From positions 1 through 64,000 of the forward strand of contig NZ_NJDE01000010.1 in NCBI RefSeq assembly GCF_002205895.1: a stretch of DNA of 64,000 nt, in the 5' to 3' direction. The notes under the pieces are model-generated. The model searched no databases, was not told where the DNA came from, and was given only the letters and a program-made list of their open reading frames with translations. Below, one piece after another: positions 1 to 8,600 of this stretch; positions within the stretch are counted from its first letter, which is position 1; every line of letters starts with the position of its first letter. Both the position numbers and the translations under genes were made by a program. Source of the stretch: Saccharibacillus sp. O23 (GTDB taxonomy: Bacteria; Bacillota; Bacilli; Paenibacillales; Paenibacillaceae).

Positions 1-67
1 AGGCTGAGGGTGGAAGCGCAGCAATGCGTGGAGCTGATCAGTACTAATCGGTCGAGGGCTTATCCTC
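1..67 (+). rRNA. 23S rRNA, 3' end (partial)
   Basis: The first bases match the conserved 3' terminus of bacterial 23S rRNA, including the GTACTAATCGGTCGAGGGCT segment that precedes the mature end. The body of the gene lies upstream of the window. The exact 3' end is approximate. A 5S gene follows about 180 bp downstream, so this is the tail of an rrn operon transcribed forward. Confidence 0.9.
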
Positions 68-246
68 CATCTTGCCGGTACGTGTACCGAGCAAGAAACT
101 TCAAATGACGCGAATTGATCGTTTCGGATCCAGTTTTCAAGGTGCAAACCTTGAACAACAGTGCTTGATTTGAATGACTCGTGCCCGTAAGGGATTCGGT
201 AATTCAAATGAAAGACAACTGTTCGGATTTGTTTCCCAAATCCTAG
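68..246 (+). other. 23S-5S internal transcribed spacer with two stems
   Basis: The 180-bp spacer holds no gene. It contains a perfect hairpin (TTCAAGGT-GCAA-ACCTTGAA, 136-155). A longer stem closes ATTTGAAT near 169-176 with ATTCAAAT near 201-208. Such stems are usual rRNA processing or antitermination structures, but no specific RNase site can be assigned by eye. Confidence 0.5.
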
Positions 247-363
247 TTTGGTAGTGATAGCAGAAGGGTTCCACACGTTCCCATCTCGAACACGACCGTT
301 AAGCCTTCTAACGCCGATGGTACTTGGACCGCAGGGTCCTGGGAGAGTAGGAAGCTGCCAAGC
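247..363 (+). rRNA. rrf: 5S rRNA
   Basis: The 117-nt sequence starts TTTGGTAGTGATAGC and ends GGAAGCTGCCAAGC, so the ends pair as in 5S helix I. The conserved core CCATCTCGAACACG is present internally. Length and order after the 23S end fit a complete Firmicutes 5S gene. Confidence 0.95.
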
Positions 364-370
364 TAAAAAG

Positions 371-408
371 AAAAAGCCTTTTCCGCGCGTAACGGAGAAG
401 GCTTTTTT
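371..408 (+). terminator. rrn operon terminator
   Basis: AAAAAGCCTTTTCCG pairs with CGGAGAAGGCTTTTTT around a short loop, followed by T residues, 8 nt after the 5S end. It is a typical rho-independent terminator. Confidence 0.9.
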
Positions 409-447
409 GTTTAACCAAGTGCAAGTTTTTTTCAAGAAGAGAAATTC

Positions 448-477
448 TTTACATTCTGCATAGACTTAAGGTATGCT
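448..477 (+). promoter_or_regulatory. thiM operon promoter
   Basis: TTTACA (448-453) and TATGCT (472-477) are separated by 18 bp. They sit about 30 bp upstream of the TPP riboswitch. It is a plausible SigA promoter with a moderate match. Confidence 0.55.
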
Positions 478-506
478 AAGAACACAACAGCATACTTTGC
501 ATGATT

Positions 507-591
507 GCACTAGGGGAGCCTACGGCTGAGACGAATCTTAAGATTCGGACCCTTTGAACCTGATCTGGATCATACCAGCGGAGGGAAGTGG
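507..591 (+). promoter_or_regulatory. TPP riboswitch (THI element)
   Basis: The conserved THI-element segments appear in order: GGGGAGCC, GGCTGAGA near 524-531, then ACCCTTTGAACCTGATCTGG and ATACCAGCGGAGGGAA. Thiamine pyrophosphate binding to this RNA normally represses downstream thiamine genes. Here a terminator hairpin follows at 660-693, so control is by transcription attenuation of thiM-thiD-thiE. Confidence 0.95.
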
Positions 592-659
592 AACAGTTTT
601 TAATCATGGAACGGCATTTTCTCTATGCGGAGAAGAACCGAATTTCAATAAACTGACCA

Positions 660-693
660 GCCACTTATTTCTTCGGAAATGAGTGGCTTTTTT
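660..693 (+). terminator. Riboswitch-controlled attenuator
   Basis: GCCACTTATTTC-TTCG-GAAATGAGTGGC followed by TTTTTT is a strong intrinsic terminator between the TPP aptamer and thiM. It is the expected expression platform: TPP-bound aptamer permits this hairpin. Confidence 0.9.
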
Positions 694-750
694 GTATTCA
701 CTTTGCGAGGTGCAAGATGCTGAATGATTTCATTACAAGGAGGAATTTTC

Positions 751-1563
751 GTGTCTTATTTGAAACGCGTGCGTCATCAGAATCCTTTGGTCCATAACAT
801 TACGAATATCGTCGTAGCTCCGTTTACGGCCAACGGTCTTCTTGCCCTCGGCGCTTCGCCGTTTATGGCCGATGCGATCGAAGAAGTCGCGGAAGTCGCG
901 CGTATGGCGGGCGCCGTCGTATTGAATATCGGAACGCTCGACGAGAAGATCGTTCAGTCGATCCGGATTGCCGGGAAATCGGCCAATGCCTACGGAGTTC
1001 CTGTCGTTCTTGACCCGGTCGGAGCGGGCGCTACGGCGTACCGTACGGAAATCGTGCAAATGCTTACCCAAGAGCTTCGGCTCGGCGTGTTGAGAGGCAA
1101 TGTGGCGGAAGTCGCGAACGTCGTCGGCGAACATTGGAACATCAAAGGCGTGGACGCAGGAGAAGGCGAAGGCGACCGAGTCGGAATCGCGGAACGTGCC
1201 GCGCAAAAGCTGGGCTGCATCGTCGTCATTACCGGAAAAGAAGACGTGATTACCGACGGACAGACTACATACTTGGCAAGTAACGGCCATGAACTGCTGA
1301 CTCGAGTTACCGGTACGGGCTGTCTGTTGAGCGCGGTGATCGGAGCATTTGCGGCTGTGGCGGAACCTGGAACCGATATGCTTAAAAGCGCAGTCGAAGC
1401 TCTGGCTTTTTACGGGATAGCCGCCGAGATCGCGGCCGAGCGGACAGCGCAGCAAGGACCGGGAAGCTTCCAGATCGAGCTGCTGAATCAGCTTACTCTT
1501 GTGACGCCGGAGCTGTTGGCTGATCGCGCGAGAATCCGTCGGGTCTACGGTGCCGTCAAATGA
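751..1563 (+). CDS. thiM: Hydroxyethylthiazole kinase
   Basis: ThiM phosphorylates 4-methyl-5-(2-hydroxyethyl)thiazole with ATP, feeding salvaged thiazole into thiamine phosphate synthesis in the cytoplasm. The 270-aa protein has the family features: NPLVHNITN near the N-terminus, the DPVGAGAT segment, VVITGKED, and the GTGC anion-hole/catalytic cysteine motif near residues 189-192. A longer in-frame start exists at 724. The GTG at 751 is preferred because AAGGAGG lies 7 nt upstream at 737-743. It is first in a TPP-riboswitch operon and its stop overlaps the thiD start by ATGA, implying translational coupling. Confidence in the function is high. Confidence 0.95.
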   Translation: MSYLKRVRHQNPLVHNITNIVVAPFTANGLLALGASPFMADAIEEVAEVARMAGAVVLNIGTLDEKIVQSIRIAGKSANAYGVPVVLDPVGAGATAYRTEIVQMLTQELRLGVLRGNVAEVANVVGEHWNIKGVDAGEGEGDRVGIAERAAQKLGCIVVITGKEDVITDGQTTYLASNGHELLTRVTGTGCLLSAVIGAFAAVAEPGTDMLKSAVEALAFYGIAAEIAAERTAQQGPGSFQIELLNQLTLVTPELLADRARIRRVYGAVK

Positions 1564-2375
1564 CGGTCTCGCAAGCGTTGACGATCGCAGGATCCGACAG
1601 CGGAGGCGGCGCCGGCATTCAGGCCGATCTGAAGACGTTTCAAGAGCTCGGCGTGTACGGCATGAGCGCGATCACCGCGATTACCGCCCAGAATACGCTC
1701 GGCGTACAAGGCGTATTTCCCGTTGATCGCGGCGGAGTCGCCGGACAGTTGGATTCGATCGGAGAAGATCTTCGACCGGAAGCGGTCAAGACCGGCATGC
1801 TCTATAGCGGCGAGATCATCCGGCTCGTTGCGGAGAAATGCCGGCAGTACGGTTGGTCCAAGCTGGTGATCGATCCGGTCATGGTCGCCAAAGGCGGAGC
1901 GTCTTTACTGCAAAAAGAAGCTGTACAAGCGCTCGTTCAGAACTTGCTTCCTCTCGCTCTTATCACGACGCCGAATATTCCCGAAGCGGAACTCCTTGCC
2001 GAAATGTCGATTTCGAGTCTCGGCCAGCGTGAAGAAGCAGCGAAGCGCATCGTGCAGATGGGTTCTGCCTGCGCGCTGATCAAAGGCGGACACGACGAAA
2101 GAAGCGGCACTGTCGTAGACCTCTGGTACGACGGTCATTCTTATCGGTATCTGGAGAACGTTCGGGTCGTTACGCGCCATACGCACGGAACGGGATGCAC
2201 GTATTCCGCCGCGATTACGGCCGAACTTGCCAAAGGAAATTCGATCGAAGACGCGATCCGGACAGGCCGAGCTTTTATTCAGGCCGCGATCGAAGACGAG
2301 TTGGGAATCGGCGGCGGTCACGGCCCGACGAACCATTTTGCCTACCGGCATAGACAAAGGAGCGAGCAGCGATGA
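1560..2375 (+). CDS. thiD: Hydroxymethylpyrimidine/phosphomethylpyrimidine kinase
   Basis: ThiD phosphorylates HMP and then HMP-phosphate to give HMP-PP, the pyrimidine substrate for ThiE. The 271-aa protein opens with the ribokinase-fold signature [17 protein letters not shown]. It carries DPVMVAKGG, the TPNIPEAE segment and the late [10 protein letters not shown] nucleotide-binding motif. It overlaps thiM upstream and thiE downstream by ATGA, so the three are one translationally coupled unit. No thiC or thiG is seen nearby, which fits salvage rather than de novo synthesis in this operon. Confidence 0.95.
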   Translation: MTVSQALTIAGSDSGGGAGIQADLKTFQELGVYGMSAITAITAQNTLGVQGVFPVDRGGVAGQLDSIGEDLRPEAVKTGMLYSGEIIRLVAEKCRQYGWSKLVIDPVMVAKGGASLLQKEAVQALVQNLLPLALITTPNIPEAELLAEMSISSLGQREEAAKRIVQMGSACALIKGGHDERSGTVVDLWYDGHSYRYLENVRVVTRHTHGTGCTYSAAITAELAKGNSIEDAIRTGRAFIQAAIEDELGIGGGHGPTNHFAYRHRQRSEQR

Positions 2376-3043
2376 ACCGTCGGAACGAAACCAAGATCAA
2401 AAAGGCGCTGCGGGTCTATCTGGTCATGGGCAGCGTCAACCTGCAATCGGGAAAAGATCCGGTCGACGTTCTGCGCGAGGCCGTCGCGGGCGGAATTACG
2501 CTTTTTCAATTCCGGGAAAAAGGGCCGGGCGCTCTGGAAGGCGAAGCTTGTCTGGCGCTTGCGCGGCGGCTGCGCGATGTATGCCGCGAGAACGGGATCC
2601 CGTTCATCGTGAATGACGATGTCGATCTTGCGGTGGCGATCGAGGCCGACGGAGTCCACGTCGGCCAAAGTGACGCGGACGCGTCGCGGGTACGCGCCCG
2701 AATCGGGGAAGGACGGATGCTCGGCGTATCCGTCCACTCGGTCGAAGAAGCCCGCCTTGCCGTGCAGGCGGGCGCGGACTACCTCGGCGTCGGGCCGATC
2801 TACCCGACGCGTTCCAAAGCGGATGCCCATGCCGTGCTGGGCATCGAAGGGATCCGGGAACTGCGCGCCGCAGGCCTCGCGGTTCCGATGGTCGGAATCG
2901 GCGGGATCACGGCCGATCTGGCCGCTCCGGTGCTGGCGGCCGGAGCCGACGGCGTCGCGGTCATTTCCGCGATCGCGGGCGCGCCCGATGCGAGAGCGGC
3001 GGCATCCGCGTTCGCCGACGCCGCGCCATGGCTTCGCGGCTGA
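2372..3043 (+). CDS. thiE: Thiamine phosphate synthase
   Basis: ThiE condenses HMP-PP with thiazole phosphate to form thiamine monophosphate. The 223-aa TIM-barrel protein shows the family segments FQFREKG (phosphate/HMP-PP contacts), FIVNDDVDLAVAIEADGVHVGQ, LGVSVHS, YLGVGPIYPT and the C-terminal phosphate-binding GIGGI. It is the last gene of the thiM-thiD-thiE operon and is followed within 90 bp by an intrinsic terminator. Length is normal for the family. Confidence 0.95.
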   Translation: MNRRNETKIKKALRVYLVMGSVNLQSGKDPVDVLREAVAGGITLFQFREKGPGALEGEACLALARRLRDVCRENGIPFIVNDDVDLAVAIEADGVHVGQSDADASRVRARIGEGRMLGVSVHSVEEARLAVQAGADYLGVGPIYPTRSKADAHAVLGIEGIRELRAAGLAVPMVGIGGITADLAAPVLAAGADGVAVISAIAGAPDARAAASAFADAAPWLRG

Positions 3044-3125
3044 CCTTGACGGTTCGGCGGAATCCTAGCGGCGAAAGTCCGATATCTCCGGTTCAAGAAC
3101 TTGCCTTTTCAAAGCTCCGTATGCC

Positions 3126-3163
3126 AAACGCGCAGCCCGTTTATCAGGGGCTGCGCGTTTTTT
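3126..3163 (+). terminator. thi operon terminator
   Basis: AAACGCGCAGCCC pairs perfectly with GGGCTGCGCGTTT, followed by further T residues. It lies between thiE and the convergent fabH and may act on both strands, although the reverse-strand T-tract is shorter. Confidence 0.9.
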
Positions 3164-3232
3164 CGTATCGCTTTATCCGAAATTATTTTGCAGGCAGTCA
3201 AGCGGATTCGAATGTTGGAGGTTCTGTCCCGC

Positions 3233-4213
3233 TTACCAGCGAACCAGCACGCCCGAGTGGGTAAGCCCGGCCCCGAAACCGTACATCAGCAGCAGGTCTC
3301 CCCGTTTGACTTTGCCTTCGTCGATCGCCAATTGCAGCGCCAGCGGAATCGAAGCCGCCGACGTGTTGCCGTAGAATTCCGCGCTCGTCAATGTGCGTTC
3401 GCCGCCGATGCCGGTTTTTTCCGCGATGGAATCGATCATTTTCAAGTTGGCGCTGTGGGGAATGAACCAGTTCACGTCCGCGATTCCGCCCGGCAGCGTT
3501 TCGCTCAGCCGCTGTACGCCTTCCGGTACGGTGCGGACCGCCCATTTGTAGACCTCGCGGCCGTTCTGGACGACTTTTCCGTTTCCGTCCAGCGCCTGAC
3601 CGTTTAACGTATCCGACATGCCCGTGCGGTAGACATGCTGGCCGCCGCTGCCGTCGCTGCCCATATGGCTGGCGAGAAAAGCGCCCTGCTCATCGTATTC
3701 CACGACAGCCGCGCCCGCGCCGTCGCCGAACAGAATGCAGGTGCTGCGATCGCTGTAATCGACGGTTTTGCTCATGCACTCGCCCGCCACGATCAGCACT
3801 TTGCGGTGAAGGCCGGCGGTAACCATTCCGTTGGCCAAATGCAGCGCGTACGTAAAACCGGCGCAGGCGGCGCTCAAGTCGAGCGTACCGGCATTTTGCA
3901 GCTTGAAGGCGTCTTGTACCAGACAGGACACGGTAGGGAAAGGATAGTCGGGCGTCGTGGTCGCGGCCAGCACCAGATCGACGCCGTCCAGCGCATCGGG
4001 ATAACGGCGAACCAGATCTCGGACCGCTTTGATGCAGAGGTGGGAAGTGAATTCGTCGTCGGCGGCGATCCGTCTCTCGCGGATGCCGGTACGCTGCACG
4101 ATCCATTCGTCGTTCGTATCGACCATGGCTTCCAGGTCGTCGTTGGTGAGTCTGCGTTCGGGAACGTAAGTGCCGAGGGCGGCAAGGCGTGCGGTCGAAC
4201 GGAATTGAGTCAT
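3233..4213 (-). CDS. fabH: Beta-ketoacyl-ACP synthase III
   Basis: FabH starts fatty-acid synthesis by condensing an acyl-CoA primer with malonyl-ACP. In Firmicutes the primer is usually branched. The 326-aa thiolase-fold protein has the complete catalytic triad: Cys117 in LSAACAGF, His253 in FIPHSAN and Asn283 in FYGNTSAAS. RTGIRERR near residues 41-48 and the C-terminal GFGAGLTHSGVLV are typical. It is monocistronic and convergent with thiE. AAAGGAG lies upstream of the start. Its promoter is overlapped by a FapR-type palindrome, so malonyl-CoA-responsive repression is likely. No other fab gene is adjacent. Confidence 0.95.
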   Translation of the reverse strand: MTQFRSTARLAALGTYVPERRLTNDDLEAMVDTNDEWIVQRTGIRERRIAADDEFTSHLCIKAVRDLVRRYPDALDGVDLVLAATTTPDYPFPTVSCLVQDAFKLQNAGTLDLSAACAGFTYALHLANGMVTAGLHRKVLIVAGECMSKTVDYSDRSTCILFGDGAGAAVVEYDEQGAFLASHMGSDGSGGQHVYRTGMSDTLNGQALDGNGKVVQNGREVYKWAVRTVPEGVQRLSETLPGGIADVNWFIPHSANLKMIDSIAEKTGIGGERTLTSAEFYGNTSAASIPLALQLAIDEGKVKRGDLLLMYGFGAGLTHSGVLVRW

Positions 4214-4241
4214 GCGCAGGTCAGCTCCTTTAGCACTTTGA

Positions 4242-4286
4242 TTTAGTACCTGGTACTAATATAAAAGCTCGTGTTTCATTTTGCAA
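4242..4286 (-). promoter_or_regulatory. fabH promoter with FapR operator
   Basis: On the reverse strand, TTGCAA (4281-4286) and TATATT (4258-4263) are separated by exactly 17 bp. Overlapping the -10 and initiation region is the near-perfect 17-bp palindrome TTAGTACCTGGTACTAA (4243-4259). This matches the known FapR operator pattern of B. subtilis lipid genes. FapR blocks transcription until malonyl-CoA is bound. The fapR gene is not in the window. Confidence 0.85.
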
Positions 4287-4556
4287 GTTTTACTTCGAAA
4301 AAGAAAAATTCGTCAGACTCGCGTGGAGGTTCGGGTCAAACCCATGCTTTCGCGATTCGGACTTTTTTTGCAGGCCGAAACGTATAAGCGGTCCGGATCG
4401 GCCTTCGGAATGCTTGTTTTAACGAAAAATCGGAGACGAAACGGACAAAAATTTCCGGACATTTCCTGCGCAAAACTTGTCTGTATCCTGCCGGACCGTC
4501 TTTTTGCACACTGAAGGCAGCCCCACAAGCCCAAGAAAGCGGAGGTGATGAAGCGG
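4287..4556 (+). other. Intergenic region upstream of carbohydrate locus
   Basis: This 270-bp gap lies between divergent fabH and the first glycoside-hydrolase-like gene. It should contain the promoter of the sugar operon, but I could not identify a convincing -35/-10 pair, a cre site or an AraC repeat. The only clear element is the ribosome site GGAGGTG (4541-4547). Confidence 0.4.
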
Positions 4557-6614
4557 ATGAGTTGGTGGATGGAAGAATCGATCCGAATGATCCAAACCAA
4601 TCTGCGCGAAACGGATGCGGCGATGGACCCGGTCGGACTGATGGACGATCTGGACGCGTTATCGGCCAATGTGCTGATGGTGAACGCGGGAGGCATTTTC
4701 GCTTTTTACCCGTCCGAGCTGGAACACCAATACGTGACGCCGTTCCTGCAAAACGATCTGGTCGGCACGTTGACGGAATTGGCGCATCGGCGAGGCAAGC
4801 GGATTATCGTGCGGTTCGATTTCAGCAAAGCGCACGAGTCGCTGTTCGAGCGTCACCCCGAATGGTTTTACCGGACCCGCGAAGGGCGGGCGGTGAACTA
4901 TCGCGGCATCATGCACACTTGCGTAAACGGTCATTACCAGCAAAAAGTTTCGCTCGAGATCATCGGCGAAGTACTGGCGCGTTATCCGGTAGACGGCATT
5001 TTCTTCAATATGTTCGGTTATCAGCATTGGGATTACAGCGGCAATCATTACGGACCGTGCTGCTGCGGGAACTGCCGCCGCCGTTTCCGGGAAATGTACG
5101 GCCGAGATCTGGAGGATTACGACGAAAACGGCGGGACCTTGCAGCGGGAGTACGCGGAATTTTGCGAGCGGACGACGCGCGAGATGCTGCGGAACATACG
5201 GGATTTCGTGAAAAAGGATCATCCGCATGTCGCGATCTCCACTTATCATACGGAAGGCGTGGATCTGGTCCGCAGCGAGTCGAACACGTCTTTGAAGCGG
5301 CCGCTGCCCAAATGGCTGTACGCGGCTTCGGAAAACGTGGCCTCGGTCGAAGGCGGTTGGGACGATAAACGGTCGAGCTGCTGCAGCATCAACGCGGTCG
5401 ATTTGCCGTATCGCTTCACCGGCGTATCGGTGCACGAAACGGAGATCCGGCTCTACGAAGCGTTGGCGCAAGGATCGGTGCTCGATTTCTGCATCATCGG
5501 GACGTTTCCGGATTACCCGGACGCGTCCAATCTGCCGGCGGTGCGGCGGATTTTCCGTTTTCAACAAGAAAATGAGAGCGTATTCAACGATTTGAACCCG
5601 ATTGCCGACGTGCTGCTGGTCAAACCGGAATCCGGCGCGGCTCGCGGCGAATATTCGGGACTGTTCAAGATCTTGAAAGAAAAGCATATCTTGTTCGAGG
5701 TCGTCGCGAGGGAAAGGCTGATCCCGAGGTTGGAAAAAGAAAAACGGGCGCGCGTGCTGCTGCTGCCGGGCATCGGCCGGCTGACCGAACGGGAACGCGG
5801 ACTGTTGGAGCGGAAGCAGCGGGCAGGGCTGCGGATCGCCGCCACGGGCGGGGCGCTGGCGGAAGACGCCGAATCGCTGCGCGCGCTGTTCGGCATCCGG
5901 GAGCTGAAGCGACTGCCGGATGCGGAGTCCGCCTATTTCGAGGCGGACGGGGAAGGGTTGGCCGGCATACCAGAAGGCCGGCGATGGATCGTGGCGCCCG
6001 GACCGTGCTGGGCGGCGGTATCGGAGCCGGACGTCGTCGGCCGGCTGCGCGGCATCGAAGCCGCGACGTTCGGGCCGCCGGAACGGGCGTACGGACATGC
6101 GCGCAGCGAAGCATTCGACGCGGTGTCGATCCGCCGAAGCGGAGCGGGCAGCGGCGTGTATTACGGCTGGCAGCCGGGCGAATGGTACGGCCGCTACGGC
6201 TGGCAGGACCATAAAGAGGCGTTCGCCGCCTTGCTGGAAGACGGATTGGACGGCGGGTGGACGCTGAAGTCGGATGCGCCGCCTTCGGTAGAAGCGTTCC
6301 TGCATCGCGTCGGAGACGGCGATCTGCTGCTGCAATGCCTCAATCTGTCGGGCTTCGACGGCATGACCTATCATGAAGCGCTTCCTATCGGGCCCTTGAC
6401 GTTTACGATCGGATCGGACGTGCTTCCCCGAGCCGATAAGCGGCAGGCTGCGGGCGCGCCCGGCATTCCGACCGGCACCCGCTTGTACGAAGCCTCGTCC
6501 TTGATGAGCGGAAAAGCCGCGAGCGTCCGACGGACGGCCGAAGGACTTTCCGTCACGCTCGAACGGCTGGAACGTTACGAAGCGATGCGGATTCGCGAAG
6601 CGCCTAGCGAATAA
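4557..6614 (+). CDS. Putative glycoside hydrolase, GHL6/beta-galactosidase-trimerisation type (copy A)
   Basis: The 685-aa protein has no signal peptide, so it should be cytoplasmic. The N-terminal third resembles the GHL6-type TIM barrel: a strand ending VNAGGIFAFY, RFDFSKAHESLFERHPEWFYR, a CVNGHY segment, then DGIFFNMFGY followed by a cysteine cluster CCCGNC. Similar Cys motifs occur in GH-A clan relatives. The middle (about 350-520) looks like the GATase-like beta-galactosidase trimerisation domain, and the C-terminus is beta-rich. Substrate is unknown. ATG 4557 is chosen over 4545/4548 because those overlap the GGAGGTG ribosome site. It heads an operon with an ABC importer and a paralogue at 10163, suggesting hydrolysis of an imported oligosaccharide. 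Family placement is fairly secure; activity is inference. Confidence 0.75.
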   Translation: MSWWMEESIRMIQTNLRETDAAMDPVGLMDDLDALSANVLMVNAGGIFAFYPSELEHQYVTPFLQNDLVGTLTELAHRRGKRIIVRFDFSKAHESLFERHPEWFYRTREGRAVNYRGIMHTCVNGHYQQKVSLEIIGEVLARYPVDGIFFNMFGYQHWDYSGNHYGPCCCGNCRRRFREMYGRDLEDYDENGGTLQREYAEFCERTTREMLRNIRDFVKKDHPHVAISTYHTEGVDLVRSESNTSLKRPLPKWLYAASENVASVEGGWDDKRSSCCSINAVDLPYRFTGVSVHETEIRLYEALAQGSVLDFCIIGTFPDYPDASNLPAVRRIFRFQQENESVFNDLNPIADVLLVKPESGAARGEYSGLFKILKEKHILFEVVARERLIPRLEKEKRARVLLLPGIGRLTERERGLLERKQRAGLRIAATGGALAEDAESLRALFGIRELKRLPDAESAYFEADGEGLAGIPEGRRWIVAPGPCWAAVSEPDVVGRLRGIEAATFGPPERAYGHARSEAFDAVSIRRSGAGSGVYYGWQPGEWYGRYGWQDHKEAFAALLEDGLDGGWTLKSDAPPSVEAFLHRVGDGDLLLQCLNLSGFDGMTYHEALPIGPLTFTIGSDVLPRADKRQAAGAPGIPTGTRLYEASSLMSGKAASVRRTAEGLSVTLERLERYEAMRIREAPSE

Positions 6615-6676
6615 GCGGACGCGTTCAAGCGATCTTTGTTTTTCGCTCGATTTTTTCGGAAGAAAGGAGACCGACC

Positions 6677-7624
6677 ATGGAACAACCCGTAACCGCTGCT
6701 TCTCCGAGCAAGGCGCATTCCGTTTCGCTCTGGTCGCGCATCGTCAAGCATCGGACCATTTATCTGCTGATGCTGCCCGGCCTGCTCTTTTTTATCGTCT
6801 TCAAATTCGGTCCGCTGTGGGGGCTGCTGCTGGCGTTCAAAGACTACAATCCGTACCTCGGCTTCGCGGCCAGCGAGTGGGCGGGTTTCGATCATTTCTC
6901 GGCGCTGTTCGCGGACCCGAATTTCTACGTCATGCTGCGCAACACGCTGGCGATCAATCTGCTGGGCTTGATCTTCAATTTCCCCGTTCCGATCGTGCTG
7001 GCGCTGATGCTGAACGAAATCCGGCACGAGACGTTCAAACGGATCAACCAGTCGATCGTGTACATGCCGCATTTCCTGTCTTGGGTCGTCGTGGCGAGCA
7101 TGACCTATTTCGTCTTGTCGGCCGATGTCGGCATCGTGAACAAGATCATCGTGTCGTGGGGAGGCGATTCCGTCTCGTTCCTGTCGCAGGTCAATTACTT
7201 CTGGGCCATGATCACGGCGCAAAGCGTCTGGAAAGAAGCCGGCTGGGGCACGATCATTTTCTTGGCCGCGATGGCCGGCGTCGATCCCCAGCGGTACGAA
7301 GCGGCCGTCGTGGACGGCGCGAGCCGCTGGCGGCAGATCTGGCATATCACGCTTCCCGCGATCCGTCCGACCATCGTCATCTTGCTGGTGCTGCGTCTGG
7401 GCAGCATGTTCGACGTCGGTTTCGAGCAGGTACTGCTGATGATGAACCCGCTCGTTCTGTCGGTCGCCGAAGTGTTCGATACGTATTCGTACACGCGCGG
7501 CATTTTGCAAGGAAACGTCAGCGTCGGCGTCGCCGTGGGAATGTTCAAAGGCGTGATCGGACTCGTGCTGATCGTCGCCGCCAACCGGATCGTCAAAAAA
7601 ACGGGGCAGGAAGGGATCTATTGA
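6677..7624 (+). CDS. CUT1-type sugar ABC transporter permease (LplB-like)
   Basis: This 315-aa integral membrane protein has about six hydrophobic helices, the first at RTIYLLMLPGLLFFIVFKF. The EAA loop that contacts the ATPase reads YEAAVVDGASRWRQIWHITLPAI, near residues 211-233. It resembles LplB/YteP permeases for uronic-acid or complex oligosaccharides. GAAAGGAG precedes the start. It is the second gene of the locus and pairs with the permease at 7689. No ATPase gene is nearby, as is common for importers that share an MsmK-type ATPase encoded elsewhere. The substrate is unknown. Confidence 0.9.
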   Translation: MEQPVTAASPSKAHSVSLWSRIVKHRTIYLLMLPGLLFFIVFKFGPLWGLLLAFKDYNPYLGFAASEWAGFDHFSALFADPNFYVMLRNTLAINLLGLIFNFPVPIVLALMLNEIRHETFKRINQSIVYMPHFLSWVVVASMTYFVLSADVGIVNKIIVSWGGDSVSFLSQVNYFWAMITAQSVWKEAGWGTIIFLAAMAGVDPQRYEAAVVDGASRWRQIWHITLPAIRPTIVILLVLRLGSMFDVGFEQVLLMMNPLVLSVAEVFDTYSYTRGILQGNVSVGVAVGMFKGVIGLVLIVAANRIVKKTGQEGIY

Positions 7625-7660
7625 CGTCGGGCCGCGCGAGATCCGTTCGGCGCGCCGACG
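7624..7660 (+). other. GC-rich intercistronic hairpin between permeases
   Basis: CGTCGG (7625-7630) pairs with CCGACG (7655-7660), and CGCGC pairs with GCGCG inside. There is no T-tract, so it is not an intrinsic terminator. It may stabilise mRNA or set relative expression of the two permeases. It is followed by the AAAGGAG site of the next gene. Confidence 0.4.
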
Positions 7661-7688
7661 ACGTCTTCCTTCGGAAAGGAGCCGCTTT

Positions 7689-8567
7689 ATGAGTTTCGCC
7701 AAAAGCAAAAAGCCGACCGCGTTCGATTGGGTCAATTACAGTCTGGTGCTGCTGATTTCGCTGATTTGCGTTTTCCCTTTTCTGTACGTGTTCAGCGTGT
7801 CGTTTACCGATCCCGAGGTCTATGTGCCGTTGAAGTTCTATTTGTTCCCGGAAAAATGGTCGCTCGACGCGTACCGGTACATTTTGTCCACGAACAGTTT
7901 TCTGAACGCGTTCAAAAGCACGGTGTTCATCACGGTCGTCGGCACGGCGCTGAACCTGATCGTTTCGTTCACGTTCGCTTACGGCCTGACCAAACGCACG
8001 CTGCCGGGCTACAAACTCATCTTGGGATTTGTTATCTTTACGTTGGTGTTCAGCGCCGGGATCGTGCCGAACTATCTGCTGATCCGCGAACTGGGCTTGA
8101 TCAATTCGTATTGGTCGCTGATCTTGTCGAGCTTGACCAACGCTTGGAGCCTGATCATCATCAAAAGTTTTTTGGAATCGCTTCCTTCGGAATTGGAGGA
8201 CGCGGCGCAGATCGACGGCTGTTCGGATCTCGGCGTGTTTTGGCGCATCGTGATTCCGCTGTCCATGCCCGCGATCGCGACGTTCACTCTCTTTTTCGCG
8301 GTCGCGCATTGGAATACGTACTTCAACGCGCTGATCTATCTGACGGATTCGAACAAATGGACGCTTCAGGTACTGGTCAAAACGCTCGTCATCGATTCGA
8401 ATTCGTCGGCTGCCGCAGGAGCGGGAGCGAGCGACGAAAGCGTCATGCCGCAGGAAACGATCCGCATGGCGTCCATCGTGCTGTCGATGCTGCCGATCTT
8501 GATCGTTTATCCGTTCTTGCAAAAGCATTTCGCCAAAGGCGTGATGTTGGGCTCGGTCAAAGGGTGA
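7689..8567 (+). CDS. CUT1-type sugar ABC transporter permease (YtcP-like)
   Basis: The 292-aa protein is the partner permease, with helices starting at YSLVLLISLICVFPFLYVF. The EAA loop reads LEDAAQIDGCSDLGVFWRIV near residues 174-193, followed by PLSMPAIATF. Its C-terminal LPILIVYPFLQKHFAKGVMLGS matches YtcP/LplC-type permeases. CGGAAAGGAG precedes the ATG. It should heterodimerise with the 6677 permease and receive substrate from the lipoprotein at 8601. Confidence 0.9.
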   Translation: MSFAKSKKPTAFDWVNYSLVLLISLICVFPFLYVFSVSFTDPEVYVPLKFYLFPEKWSLDAYRYILSTNSFLNAFKSTVFITVVGTALNLIVSFTFAYGLTKRTLPGYKLILGFVIFTLVFSAGIVPNYLLIRELGLINSYWSLILSSLTNAWSLIIIKSFLESLPSELEDAAQIDGCSDLGVFWRIVIPLSMPAIATFTLFFAVAHWNTYFNALIYLTDSNKWTLQVLVKTLVIDSNSSAAAGAGASDESVMPQETIRMASIVLSMLPILIVYPFLQKHFAKGVMLGSVKG

Positions 8568-8600
8568 TTCCCGATTTCATATCCAAGGAGGTCTATCGAC

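Noticed and set aside
248-463. 71-codon frame over the 5S rRNA
   Set aside because: It lies on the 5S gene and its terminator.
4287-4556. Possible cre or AraC operator upstream of the carbohydrate locus
   Set aside because: No sequence close enough to TGWNANCGNTNWCA and no convincing direct repeat could be found by eye.
4659-6374. A 571-codon reverse-strand frame over the first glycoside-hydrolase-like gene
   Set aside because: Antisense shadow; Arg/Gln/His-rich, no recognisable motif, no promoter or ribosome site.
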